From Salminus brasiliensis (Eukaryota; Chordata; Actinopteri; Characiformes; Bryconidae): a stretch of 64,000 nucleotides of DNA. Below, one piece after another: positions 30,294 to 41,720 of the stretch (positions are counted from its first letter, which is position 1; every line of letters starts with the position of its first letter). The stretch spans positions 32,443,233-32,507,232 of the forward strand of contig NC_132900.1 in NCBI RefSeq assembly GCF_030463535.1. The letters are read 5' to 3'. The position numbers and the translations under genes are program-made. The notes under the pieces are model-generated. The model was not told the origin of the DNA, did not search any database, and saw only the letters and a list, made by a program, of their open reading frames with translations.

Positions 30294-30983
30294 GACCATC
30301 TTCCTCAGAATTAAACAGGCTGTCACTGTGCTGTTAAGACTGATACATAAATGATCGTAGTTCTGATTGGCTGCTGTAAGCTGAATAGGTAAATGTATTT
30401 AGACGTGTGTCTTTTTGTGGCATCACAGAAACAGCGAATTCCGAACATATATAAGTCCATATAACACTTTTATTTCAATAAAGGAAAAATGAGTTTTTCA
30501 CCTTGATTGTACATTTTTTTACTGTTCGTGCTGTTACTATTGATTATATTAATAATCAGCTAATTGGCAGAATCTACTGAAGTTACAAAACTAAACATAT
30601 ATAAACACCTTGTGGCACAAATATAAGTGTTTATACATCAAACATGTTCTTTATTGTGGAAATAAGATTTTAAATATTCAGACGGTCAGTAATCGCTGCT
30701 GCTCGATGGTCGTTTTTCAACAGAATAATCCCTATTCAGCCCTATTCACACTACTCTTTAGATATGTATCCTCTGTTGACCCCAAGCACTGACCCTGTGA
30801 AAGATTTGATGAGGTGAGAACAGGGGCAGAGCTGCGATAGGTTCTTTAATGGCTGTGGCTTTGTGTCGAAATACACATTCTCTGCATTGACTCCCTCGTT
30901 CTGTCTGTTCCAGCCGTTCCAGGTCCCCCAGCCAGAAAAACAGCCCAGCCCCAGACGAAGAGCAACTGGAGAAGAACCCCTAA
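26008..30983 (+). CDS. srsf7: Serine/arginine-rich splicing factor 7, 7 coding exons
   Basis: Exons: 26008-26234, 26374-26550, 26927-27007, 27182-27220, 27336-27380, 27473-27559, 30914-30983; 726 nt, 241 aa (human SRSF7 238). An SR protein that binds exonic enhancers, couples splicing to export and shuttles between nucleus and cytoplasm. One RRM: RNP2 VYVGDL (19-24) and RNP1 in PPGFAFVEY (52-60). A CCHC zinc knuckle Cys111-X2-Cys114-X4-His119-X4-Cys124, unique to SRSF7 among SR proteins, fixes identity. Residues 134-220 form the RS domain, encoded by four small exons. The C-terminus ends EEQLEKNP. The donor after exon 3 (CG|GTTGGA) is weak. Introns 1-5 are 125-380 bp but the last is 3.35 kb. 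A polyadenylation signal AATAAA lies at 31323-31328. Upstream of hnrnpl on the same strand. Confidence 0.95.
27560..30913. other. Long last intron of srsf7
   Basis: No reliable exon found. It holds a pair of direct repeats sharing CCAGTCTTTTAGCCTGACA at about 27885 and 29036, a CTA triplet run (28538-28556), a GA run (28624-28640), a GT run (29816-29838) and an ATT run (30264-30292). The 27.8-29.3 kb part looks like repeat-derived DNA of unknown family. Confidence 0.5.
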
Positions 30984-32330
30984 CTCAAATCACTTTCCTT
31001 CCTTACTTGCTTTTCTCTGATCTAGTTTTCTTCCCCACGTGACGCTCTACCTTGAGTTTGTTGAGCTTTCGTTTTTGGTCGCTTCTGTTTAATGAGGTTT
31101 TTGTTTATTCCAACATCTTTACACAGACTGAAAATAATAGTTAGATTTTTGCTCTTATACGTGTTTGTATTTTTATTTCTTACATAAGTAATTGGAAAGA
31201 AAAGATAGATGGTCTAAAAGGGCTGTTGTTATTATTATTATTATTATTGTTGTTGTTGTTGTTTTCCCCTGTCTTATCCCCGGGTTGGTGTGTAGATGTA
31301 CACTGGAAATGAAGAAGAAATTAATAAAGAGTTCATAGCATGATGTGAAGGATCTCTGTAAACTGGAAATGTGTCATGTTGCTTCATCAAAACATCACAT
31401 CACCACATCCTGATGTGACGAACAAATTGGCAGTTAAAGATAAATAATATTGATGGATGTAAATAAATAGATGTTTTTACAATGTCCCAATCGTGAACCA
31501 TAATACTGTACTAATATAATATGTTAATGTTTCTTATTAAATGTTGCCAGATGTTTAAATTACAATCAGGTTAAAATTCAGTTTATCTTAGTGAATCTAA
31601 ATAAACTCTATTGCTGCTACAGAAGATCACAGTGAGGGTATGCAGCGTTCCACTGAATTCATCATTTTATAAGTTGATGCACTGTTGGTCTACTCAGTTA
31701 ATTCTAAACTGGCTGACTGTCTGTGACACAGACGCAACAAGCCAAATAACTGTTCAGTCACAGAAAATAAAGTGATATGATAAAAATTAACAGTGTAGAA
31801 CCGAAAGATGTGAAAGGTTTAACATTATTTTGTGTGTTCAGTTTGTTTTAGCACAGAAAAAAAACTTTTTCTCTCTCTATTTTCTTATTCATGCAATTAT
31901 TTTTTTTAATGTAATGTATTGTATATTATTATTCTTTTAATTAATAAATTGAATTCAATAACATTATACCAATACAGGGTTTTAGATATGTGCATGAGTA
32001 TGTGCTGTAGGCCAGAAGGTGGAGGTGGGAGTGTAAACTGTAACTGTAGTTATTATACTAATAAATAAATAGTAAACATTAGTGTGAACTATTTGCAGCT
32101 TAGATATATACGTACATTAGACCTCTATATGATTTATAATTATTTATATAATATCACACAGATGTTGCAGAAACTCAAAGCCTACTATAAAATCCGAGCT
32201 ATGATATATTCGACTTTAAAGAGAACTTTTAAAAGAATTTTATTTTATTTTTATTTATTTTGTATTTCTGTTCTTGTGTTCAAGGGAAAAAAGGATTTCC
32301 ATTACCCAATCACGATGCAGTGACCGACGT
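30984..32330. other. srsf7 3' UTR and intergenic spacer
   Basis: AATAAA at 31323-31328 on the plus strand is the likely srsf7 polyadenylation signal, after an ATT/GTT triplet run at 31228-31264. The rest (to about 32330) is AT-rich with no exon seen. Confidence 0.5.
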
Positions 32331-32456
32331 TGTGCTTTTGCTATTGGTTGTCTGTGTGGGCCGTGTCCTCCAATGGAAGGCCGCGGGGGGCGGGCACACA
32401 CGGGCTTGTATTCTCCTCCATTTTCATTTGCTGAGTGGAGAAGCTAACGGGACAAC
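32331..32456 (+). promoter_or_regulatory. hnrnpl: hnrnpl core promoter region
   Basis: Two CCAAT boxes, one inverted (ATTGGTTG at 32344) and one direct (CCAATGG at 32370), and a GC box (GGGGGGCGGG) at about 32384 precede the hnrnpl ATG by about 70-115 bp. A sharp change from AT-rich to CpG-rich DNA occurs here. The CpG-rich state extends to about 33100. Confidence 0.55.
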
Positions 32457-35400
32457 ATGGCGACGCAGGCGGCCCGGTACTACAGCGAGGGAGGCAGGGC
32501 GACGAAGCGCCAAAAAACGGACAACGACGGAGGAATGGCGAGTGTAAGGGGCCGTGAGTGGCCGGGGGAATGCTTCGGGTCCACGCAGTGTCTGTGCTGC
32601 CTTTATTCTCTTGCTGTTTGTCTGTTAGGGCTGAAACCGCGGCGGATAGCTCCCCTGCTAGCAGAGAGGGCAGGTCCCGGTCCAGAAAGTAACGATCCGC
32701 TCCGGCTCTTTGTTCCAGCTGCGTGGATGGCTGGACCGCGGCAGGGCCGGGACGAAATCGCGGAGCGGCTTTGTACCCTCTGGGTGTGGATCTGCTGGCT
32801 CTGCTGGGCTCGGTTGGACTCTTTGTTTCGTTGCGCTGAGATTGAGCCCGGGCTCGGCTCTGACTGAGCCCCACTGCGCCCGGACCTGCACACACCCGCC
32901 GCCGCCGACCGGCTGACCGAGCGGGCGAGTGCGGCTCTGCGGGCTGGTCGGGGGGCTGGTCGGGGGGCTGGTCGGGGGGCTGAATTGGGGGATGAATGGG
33001 GGGCGCTAGCGGGTTAGCATGGAAGCCGCGCCGTTTCAGCAGCAGGCCCGGCTCGGGTCCTCTGACCTCCTCCTGCCCGAAAGGAGTCTGAACTGGACGC
33101 AGATCCGCAGGATTAGAGGGTCAACAGCCTTAGGAGTCTTAAATGCGCGGGTTTTATATTAGATTGTGTTTTAAGAAAATAACAGAGATTCAGTCATTTC
33201 CTCTGTTTAGTAACGACATGCTCCCTAACAGTGTTCCGATCCAATACACTCGGCCCGCTGGCTGGCTGGCTGGCTGGCTCCCTCGGCCCAAAAATCCCCC
33301 CAGTGTAGCCCTCGCCCCCCCAGTGTAGTGATCTGTTCCCTGACTGCAGTAAGCGGGTTTCCTCAGATCTTTAGGGCAGTATGTTCTGTTAATACATCTG
33401 TTCACTTATTTATTATTAGATTAAAATGCTGTTCTCTGCACTGAGAGACTGCTGTAGTAAATGTAAATATATGCAGAGATTAAAGTCTGTAAATATCATT
33501 TTTGTACCCCAGTGTTTAGGAGCTCTGTGTGTGGGTCTGACTGGGCAGAATTTAGACATTCGTTTTCTTAGTTAGTTTAAATGAGCTCCCAGTGCAGTGT
33601 AAGTTTGGGTTCTGTTTATTATGTATTATGTTATTATAGTTTGGGTTTATTGGCACCTCTTACCTTTTTAAGGAGGTTTTGTAGCACAGTATGAATTCAT
33701 TCAGATCAGCTGTAAAACGTACTGAAGTTGTTTCCACTTTATTTGGGATCATTAGTGTCCGTCTCAGCGCTGTTACAGCCGCTCTCCTCAGACCGAGCTA
33801 AAGGCCAGAAGATAACAGTCGACTCTTTTCGGGGTTTTGAAAGTTGGGGTTTCTTCCTAATTGTAATCTGATTCCCTGTTTTGCAGGAGGGATATGACGA
33901 CCCTCACAAACCTCTCCCGTCCCTCGTGGTCCATGTAAGGGGGCTGGTGGATGGGGTTCTGGAGGCAGATCTTGTGGAAGCCCTGCAGGAGTTTGGAACC
34001 ATTAGGTAGGGTTTCTTTTTCACCAGCTGCTGCTTTTAGTGTTTTGTTTGGTTTTTAGTGTTTTATTCTGAGGGAATGGGTTTCTGTGTCTCTGCAGTTA
34101 TGTAGTGCTGATGCCCAAAAAGCGCCAGGCCCTGGTGGAGTACGAGGACATGAGTGGTTCGTGCAACGCGGTGACCTACGCCAACGACAACCAGATCTAC
34201 ATCGCTGGAAACCCTGCGTTTGTGAACTACTCCACCAGCCAGAAGATCTCCCGGCCCGGCGATCCCGACGACTCTCGCAGTGTTAATAATGTCCTGCTTT
34301 TCACAATCATGAACCCGATCTATCCCATCACCACGGTAAAGCCCACTAGCACTTCGTAGTGCTCTCAGATCTGTAATTCGTTTCCTAACGATCTGCTGGT
34401 TCTTCAGGGGTGTGGATATTCATTATTTCTCGTTATCCCGCAGGATGTGCTCTATACCATTTGCAACAACTGTGGGCCGGTACAGAGAATCGTCATCTTC
34501 AGGAAAAATGGTGTCCAGGCCATGGTAGAATATCCTTTACTGCTTCTGATGGAGCTGTGAATCAGCTTGTGTGGAGCAAGTGCTTAATACTGTGCTGCTG
34601 CACATCCAGCTCAGGAAAGTCTGTATGGAAAGGACATGTTTTAAAGAAATGGTTTTTTTGTCTATCAAATGTGTCTCGATTGGAAAAACTACCCCTGGGG
34701 TAAATGTAAATTAAGACAAAAGTATTCCTTTAATTTTTTAAAGAATACTAAATTTTAATGGAAAGCTGTATTCAGTTTGATCCTGGTATATAATTTCCTG
34801 TTTCAGAGAGATGTGTTAAAACATTTTGCTTTTTTAGTAGTGGAAGTTATTTCAGGTTTTAATTTAGAGCAGTTTGTATTAATGTCAGTTTTAAGTTTGT
34901 TTAGGTCATATTCAAACCCATTAAAGCAGCATAATTTGATTCGGGAACGTCTAACCTTGAATAACAGAAGGGTGGTTGCTGTTGTTTGTCTGTGTTGAAG
35001 ACATTATTTCTTTTTCCTTAATTATTCTTACGTTTGATTCAGTCCAGAGTGCCCAAAGGGCCAAGGCCTCTCTAAACGGCGCTGATATATACTCAGGCTG
35101 TTGCACGCTCAAAATTGAGTATGCTAAGGTAAGTGAGCGTCTGTGTTATTTTGACCCAGCTGTTTTGTGACTGGTGCAGATGATAAGAATCAGCTGAGAG
35201 AATGAAAGTGAATGTGCTGTGAGCGTAGTAATGTCGTTCACCTGCTGCAGGTTGTAATGGTCCTTGTTTTTCTTTGTTAGCCGACGCGCCTCAATGTTTT
35301 CAAGAATGATCAGGACACATGGGACTACACAAATCCAAACCTCAGCAGCCAAGGTAAAGTGGCCACTCCTCTTCTATTCTGACACTACTCAGCACCCTTA

Positions 35401-38400
35401 CTGCCACTGTGGGGAACAGATAAGCGGGTGGGACTGGGCCATGTTAAACCGACATTCAGGAGCAGCGTCACTTCACTGACCCGTGCCTTCCCTACAGAGA
35501 GTCGGCGCTCCGGCTCTGTAGAGGAGGCAGAGGGCTGGTATTGACGTTGTTAATGAATTGTTCTCGGCTTGTGAAACTCGTAAGAACGAGGGCAACCATC
35601 AGCACAACACTGCGGCTGTAGGCATGTCTTGGCCACAACTGTGCAGATCTCAGTTTTTATTTACTATTTATTTATTTTTTATGAGCACAGCTGAAGGAAG
35701 CTCGCCGTAGAACTGCAAACTTTAGATGAGCACCGTTGCTGCTTTAACGGCCGTGTGCATTATCCTAATTTGAGCTGATTGACTTTTGAGAACACTTAGT
35801 GAAGCACAGTGTGCAGTAGTATGACTTCCTTTGTTTGAAAGATTGGGAGGTTTGAATGTACCCCAGGTCCCCATCCCCGTTATGGTGGTGGCATTGCATA
35901 TCCTTTGTGGTAAGGCACCCGAACGCTGCAGTGTTGAGAATTTGCCTCTGACACAGCCCTACTCAGAACAAGCTCCCGTTCTCAACAAATCAGTGATGTG
36001 AGGAGCAACTGGACCACTGGGTATGTGTCCTTAAGGGAGGAACAGAAGTTCTGCTCCACAAGTTAATGTACGACTTCTCCGGCCATTTTTCATTGCCTTT
36101 TATTATTATTTATTTATTTTTGAGCACAGTGTTGTGCGCTATGTGTTTGTCCTGTCCTGATATTCAGACTACCCATGGATTCTCAAGATTTAAAATTAAA
36201 GGTGCTGGAGGAATGGCTTATGATGGGCCATTTTGGAAGGTATTGCCTTCCCGTAAGCGTTATGATGCCTGCTCATGGCCAGTTGCTCCTCAGCATCTAT
36301 GTCCTACACTTTATCATCCAAACCCAAAGCACAGAAACTGCCTCAACATCAGCTTCTACAACAGAACACACCTGGACACTGGAGAGCACTTCATACTTGC
36401 ACTGAAGACATTTCAGTTTCAACATAACTGCCTACAGCACATTACCAGTCAGCCATCATTGGTCCTACACCTACAAGAGCAAGGAAAACACCTACCCCGC
36501 CCTCAGTGAAAGCAGGCTCAGTAGTGAGACGACATTTTGACACTCCATACGAGACACATCTGTCCATACAACACTCTGTCCATGCACGCATCTTCCTACT
36601 GAACCAGCACTGCCCTACAGCCACGAAGACGCGCTCCCCAGGTTTCTAACTAGTTGTGCCTCGTATTTGTGCTCCAAGAACAAGACACACTCTACTATGA
36701 CACCGCACCACCACCTCACTGCTGACAGAGGAGGCTCTTCAGAGGGGAAAACACGATATTGACAGAAAAGACAAGTTACAGTGCATTCACACCAAACAGA
36801 TGACGTCCACAGACACACTGCAGTTGCTCCAGAAAACAAACTGCCGCCTTTGAACCCTACATGTGTTTGGGTGTACCTATTTTTTTGCTTTCTGTCCCTC
36901 TTCCTTACAATCTCCTCGTGCTGATGAACACAAACATTCACACGCCATGTAGAAAACCTCGAAGGTTCCACCTTACTGACTCAGACTTATCGCCCTGATC
37001 ACTGGAAGGGATCCACCAGTCCACCAGTGACGAGGAAGACATGCCAAACACACTGACACGCAGGCAGACAACACGCCAACTTTTCAACTCACCCCCTCCG
37101 TGCTGACGTACGTTACGGAGTATAGCCTGCTTGCCCCTTCACCCCACCTTTACTGATCTTATCCAACATAACCTACTCCCTCTGTAGGCTGCCCTACATC
37201 TCCTTAAACATTCTGCCACTCTCAATGTGTGACTTCATTTTTTTTTTCTTTATATTTTGGTCTTATGACTACCTTCTGTAATGCCTTCCAATATGATGCA
37301 GGTTTGGCATTGTCTCTAGTGGGAACTGTCTGAAATGTGCAAAAAGCCAACATTGCAGCCTGCGCGTGATGAGAAGGAAAATGTGTTCAAATGAAAGTGT
37401 GGAGCGCACAAGGACTGCACTGGGACTTTAATCTTGGACAAAGAGGATGGCCAGAAGCGGCTGTGGAACTGAACTGAGTGGGGAGGAAAATGGAGAAATG
37501 TGTAAATGTGGCGTGGCAGCGACGAAGAGGTGTGTGCGTCGCCCCCGTGGCTTATTTACATCTCGCGCTACCTGCCTCACCCTCTGCCCCCCTACTTGAG
37601 TTTCGGCTGTAAGTAACCCCAAGCTTATGTTGTCTTGGAGTGATGCTCTCATTTGGTTTTGTTTCAAGAGGTTCTGTGACCAAAAAAATGTGTTCTGACT
37701 AACTTGCTTTTGTTCCCCTTCCAAAGAGTGAGTACTCCTCCAGCGGACTCATCAGTCTCCTGTTGTTCTGCAGTGTGGAGTTGTTTTCAGTAATGCTATG
37801 TTGAACAGAGGCAGATTTAATTCATGCTTTCTAGAAAACCCTTTGTTTGTTTGTTTGTTTATTTTAAGTTAAGCTACTTGCTGTGCTTTTGTGGCCATTC
37901 AGAGCGAACATGTGATCCTCGACCATGCAGCACATTTTCAGCAGTAGCCCTGTCCTTGTCTTGCGTTAAAACGAATGCACAGAAAATAGCTTGAGATTGA
38001 TGTTTGCAATATGTGTACCTGAACAGGTGCAGACGCTGATGGCAATGGGGGCGATCAAGGTGTGTGCATCAGGCTTTTTCTCTCTTTACTGTTTTCCCCT
38101 GTAAATCCACCCTCTGCTAGATAACCGAGTCACAGTCGGCCGGCCTTGTTCTTTTGGTGGGTTTGTGAAGTTAGTTGCTGCACGCTAGTGGGGTCTGCAG
38201 ACCTAGGGTTGGTGCACGTTTCCCTAAAGCCCATCATGTTTGTATTTTATCTCCACCAAATGGAGGAAGTATGGGTTTTCTCCCCCTGTCCCTTTTGCTG
38301 CCCCCCCCCCCCCCCAAAGCGCACTTAATTGAATGTCAGGCTATAAACAGAGTAGATTCCTATTTTGCTGCTTCTCAGCAAATTCATTTTCCACACTTTC

Positions 38401-39580
38401 TTTCTTTTTCTCTCTCTGTATTGTTCTTTTCCTTTCTTGGCCCCTCCCTTCCCTCTCTTGCCTCTCAGATATGAATACCAACCCAAACAAGCGTCAGAGG
38501 CAGCCGGCTCTGCTGGGAGACCACCCTCCAGAGTACGGTAAGGCTTGTGGCGGACACCTTCTAACACCAACACATTCGGTCGGGTTGAGAAAATGGGGAG
38601 TGACTGGTTGTTAAATTGGGTGCTTAGATCCACAGTGGCAGCAAGGCGGTGCTGTGTTGAGTCACTCAGAACTAAAGTGAAATCGGAGATGTGCAGCTTT
38701 TTCACTGACCGATGTCTGTCTTTCCTTCTTTTGGTCCAGGTGGTTACCATGGATACCAGGACGATAGTTACGGTGGCTACGAGGGGCGCCGTATGGGTCC
38801 GTCCATGGGTGGCCCACGCCGGGGCGGAGGAAGTCAGCGTTATGGGGGTCAGTATGGTGCCCCTCCTCCACCTCCAGGGGAGTACAGCGCCCACGCCGAA
38901 TCCCCAGTTATGATGGTCTATGGGCTGGAGCCCTCCAAAATAAATGCTGACCGGGTCTTCAACATCTTCTGCCTCTATGGCAATGTAGAGAGGGTAAGCA
39001 GGCCAGACTCAAATGGATGCTTTTGCAACACATGCGGGCTGTATAAAACTGAAGAGCTGACGTACTCGTGACATTTCAGGTGAAGTTTATGAAGAGCAAG
39101 CCAGGTGCTGCGATGGTGGAAATGGGCGATTGCTACGCAGTAGATCGGGCAATTTGCCATCTAAACAACCATTTCCTGTTCAACCAGAAACTGAATGTGT
39201 GGTAAGTCTTCTCATATGAGCTGCTTCTCATAAATATATATCCTTCATTAAACAGTTTAGTGTGTGTGTGTGTGTGAGTGCACACGGTAATGGAAAGTGT
39301 CCTGTGCTTCCCAGTGTGTCCAAGCAGCAAGCCATCATGCCAGGCCAGTCGTACGAGCTGGAGGACGGAACCAGCAGCTTCAAAGACTTCCACGGCAGTC
39401 GGAACAACCGCTTCACCTCCCCGGAGCAGGCAGCCAAGAACCGCATCCAGCATCCCAGCAATGTGCTGCACTTCTTCAATGCTGCCCCAGAGGCCTCAGT
39501 GGAGATCTTCTCTGAGGTCAGCCAACTGTGCCGCTTAAAAGAGCAGCGGTAGTAGATGGGGTTGGGTGTCATCCGTCAGT

Positions 39581-39634
<54 letters not shown>

Positions 39635-40647
39635 AATCAAGAGCTGGTGCCCTAATTCAGCTAGAAACCATTCTTTTTTGCACACAGGCACAAATTAGGC
39701 TGCACAGTTTTCAGTTTAAGCGCACATCTTTGAATTACATGCTGTAGGACTGTTCCCTCACCTCAGCTTGGCCAGTAAAGCAGGGCGTTTCTGCAGCCAC
39801 AAATACAAACAATGCAGAAGTCTTTAAGAAAAGCTTGTAGTGGAACGCACAGCTGCCATGCTGTTTGAGGTCTGAAAATGAGGTCATTAGGTCGTTTGAA
39901 TGAATTGATTGATTCTGTTTTTGCTGATTGCAGATCTGTGAGGAACTTGGTGTGAAGAGCCCATCTAATGTAAAACTCTTTGCAGCTAAAGGTGGGTAAT
40001 GGATCATTTAATGACCTTTCTAAACCCTAATCTCTTCTAGGGTCTGGTTGAGGAAGTAACCATTTGGTTTACATGGTTTGGTCTGATAGTGGTGAAATGT
40101 AAAATTAAGTTGTTTTAGATTGTAGATTAAAAGGTGATAAATTCTGGCTTGTGAAGACCTCAAGAAAATAGTTGAATGGTTTGAGTTGGCTCTAAATTCA
40201 ACTCCTTGCCTTTTCAGGTGGGGCCTCATCAGAGAGAAGCTCGTCAGGTCTGCTTGAGTGGGAGTCTGTTAACGATGCCATGGAGGCTCTTGCTATGATG
40301 AACCATTACCAGATGAAGAACCCTAGTAAGTAATAGATAACTGCTCTAGACAGAAGCTGGTAGTTAATTACTTATATTTACTCAAATATTAAACCATTCT
40401 GCTGTTCATGTACTTTAGCCTAATTCTATTGATTTTATTTATTTTATTTTTTTAAATGGAGTCAAGCAGACAGACGTGGGATCTGTTTGAGAGGGTTTTA
40501 GGTTTATAGGAGTGTTTGTGTGGTCTGTAGTTTTAAATGTCTGTGGTCAGATTTCATGCCCTAACTCTTTCTCCTTCACCTGTTCTAGATGGTCCGTACC
40601 CTTACACGCTGAAGCTGTGCTTCTCCACTGCGCAGCATGCAAACTGA
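32457..40647 (+). CDS. hnrnpl: Heterogeneous nuclear ribonucleoprotein L, 13-14 coding exons
   Basis: Exons: 32457-32543, 33887-34005, 34098-34335, 34444-34529, 35032-35128, 35281-35353, (38027-38059 optional), 38469-38537, 38740-38993, 39080-39201, 39315-39516, 39934-39991, 40218-40325, 40589-40647. This gives 534 aa with the 33-nt exon and 523 without. hnRNP L binds CA-rich RNA and regulates splicing and polyadenylation in the nucleus. Four RRM-like domains: about 42-115, 133-210, 323-398 and 438-520, with a Gly/Tyr/Pro-rich linker (268-320). KRQALVEYED, FVNYSTSQKISRPGD, VQRIVIFRKNGVQAM and the end TLKLCFSTAQHAN match HNRNPL and not its paralogue HNRNPLL. Exons 4 and 5 join only if intron 4 is AT-AC (see separate entry). 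Polyadenylation signal AATAAA at 41003-41008. Followed by ech1, as in human. Confidence 0.95.
32640..32790. repeat. Foldback element related sequence, hnrnpl intron 1
   Basis: CCGCTCCGG and CGGAGCGG form inverted arms, and on the minus strand AGCTGGAACAAAGAGCC, GGAGCGGAT and CTGGACCGGGACC match the element at 19957-20090 in order. Long open frames on both strands here come from this GC-rich repeat. Confidence 0.6.
34530..35031 (+). other. hnrnpl: U12-type AT-AC intron of hnrnpl
   Basis: After the codons for QAMV the exon must end at 34529 (GTA GA) and the next exon must begin G TTT GAT TCA at 35032 to restore VEFDSVQS, the family sequence. The intron so defined starts ATATCCTTTA, the exact U12 AT-AC donor consensus. 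It ends with TTCCTTAAT (35014-35022), a near-perfect U12 branch site, 9-11 nt before a terminal AC. No GT-AG alternative gives an in-frame join here. It is therefore removed by the minor spliceosome. Confidence 0.93.
35354..38468 (+). promoter_or_regulatory. hnrnpl: hnrnpl intron 6 with CA-rich block, candidate autoregulatory region
   Basis: This 3.1-kb intron is far longer than its neighbours. From about 36280 to 37100 the plus (transcribed) strand is strikingly rich in CA/ACA/CAC motifs and poor in G (for example CACACTCTAC, CCACAGACACAC, AAACACACTGACACGC), without being a simple repeat. In mammals HNRNPL binds a CA-rich cluster in intron 6 of its own gene to include a poison exon; the matching position suggests the same control here. 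I could not fix the poison exon's borders. A C15 tract lies at 38301-38315. Confidence 0.55.
38027..38059 (+). other. hnrnpl: Candidate 33-nt cassette exon of hnrnpl
   Basis: A phase 1-1 segment flanked by AACAG| and |GTGTGT encodes ADADGNGGDQ plus a split codon, and joins in frame with exon 6 (ends 35353) and exon 7 (starts 38469). Human HNRNPL has only a short DPGS-type stretch at this point, so inclusion is probably alternative. The acceptor's pyrimidine tract is weak. Confidence 0.5.
39582..39631. repeat. T50 homopolymer in hnrnpl intron 11
   Basis: An uninterrupted run of 50 T residues 65 bp downstream of the donor of the exon ending at 39516. The exact length may be affected by sequencing error. 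Confidence 0.9.
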
Positions 40648-41720
40648 GGCTAGTCATCACGGAGCTCCAGCATTCCCTCTTACCGCCACAACTCCACTGT
40701 CCCCTGCTATGTTTATCGTCCTGAATAGGTCCTCCATACGAGCGTATGTGTGCAGCCCTGTTAAACAAGTCTTTCTATTGAGTGAGCCACAGCACACGCT
40801 GCGAGAGTGAATCAGACAAAACTGTCAAATTATTGTTTTTATAGAGGAGGAGAAAGGTGAAATGCTTTTGTACCAGTATTTTTTTCTGTTAATGTATTTT
40901 GTTTTTTATTGCTTTCCATTATTGACTGTTAGCTGTGTGCTCAGCACCTCACTTTTGGAAGTGTCATCCTGTAAAGGCGACTACGTTTTTCTCCAATTGT
41001 AAAATAAAATTAAATAGTGATAATGGACTGATGTTGTCGTGATTATTTTTTTATTCAGGAAAGACTGTTTTTAGCACCATTGCAATGAATCTGATCATCT
41101 GTTTTTGTACTTGCCTTGTTTGAGTGGTCAGAAGCGTCTTCAGGTTAAGCTGCGTTGCTGATGAAATGACACCAGTATTCAGATGAAACTGTAAACTGAA
41201 ATTAAACAGTGAGGAGTAGAGGTCTGTTTCAGGAGCTGTGTAATGCACTACATTGGGGTGAAGGGGTGGTTCAGGTTCCCCTAGTAACCTAAAGAGGGAA
41301 ATTATATGTTGTGTTTTGCAAGTGAATAAAAAGGGAACAGTAAAAATAGTAAAGACACTGAAGGCCACAGATATTACTTTTAGGCTAAAATTGAAATAGT
41401 TCAAATGTCTGCTTGAGCGTTTATTAGATGTGTTTGGTTTTTTTTTTTTAAGTCTCATGGTTGTGAACACTTGTGGACGTGTTTTGTCCAAATATCATTT
41501 ATTCAACAGGTATTTAAATTAAAGCACATTGAGCACAAGGCTTTAGCAAAAGATAAGAATGCTTATTAAGTTCAGGGGTTTTTTTTTTAGGAGACACTTC
41601 TTCACATACAACTGGTTTGTGCCATAAAATTCAACCTTTTTTATATTCCATGTTTTTTTTAGGAATTAAAAGCCCACACAGAAGATTATAAAAAGAGTAT
41701 TTTGTGTCTGATGCATGTAA
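40648..41720 (+). other. hnrnpl 3' UTR and spacer
   Basis: The hnrnpl 3' UTR runs to the AATAAA at 41003-41008, with a G/T-rich stretch (GATGTTGTCGTGATT) about 25 nt downstream as a likely cleavage element. From about 41040 to 41720 no exon is seen. Confidence 0.6.

Noticed and set aside
32341-32895. 184-residue antisense open frame over hnrnpl exon 1 and intron 1
   Set aside because: GC-rich island with few stops plus a foldback repeat; no recognisable domain.
36066-36509. 147-residue open frame in hnrnpl intron 6
   Set aside because: No family similarity; CA-rich composition lowers stop frequency. Better explained as regulatory intron sequence.
38325-38894. 189-residue minus-strand open frame
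   Set aside because: Antisense shadow of hnrnpl exons 7-8; no domain recognised.
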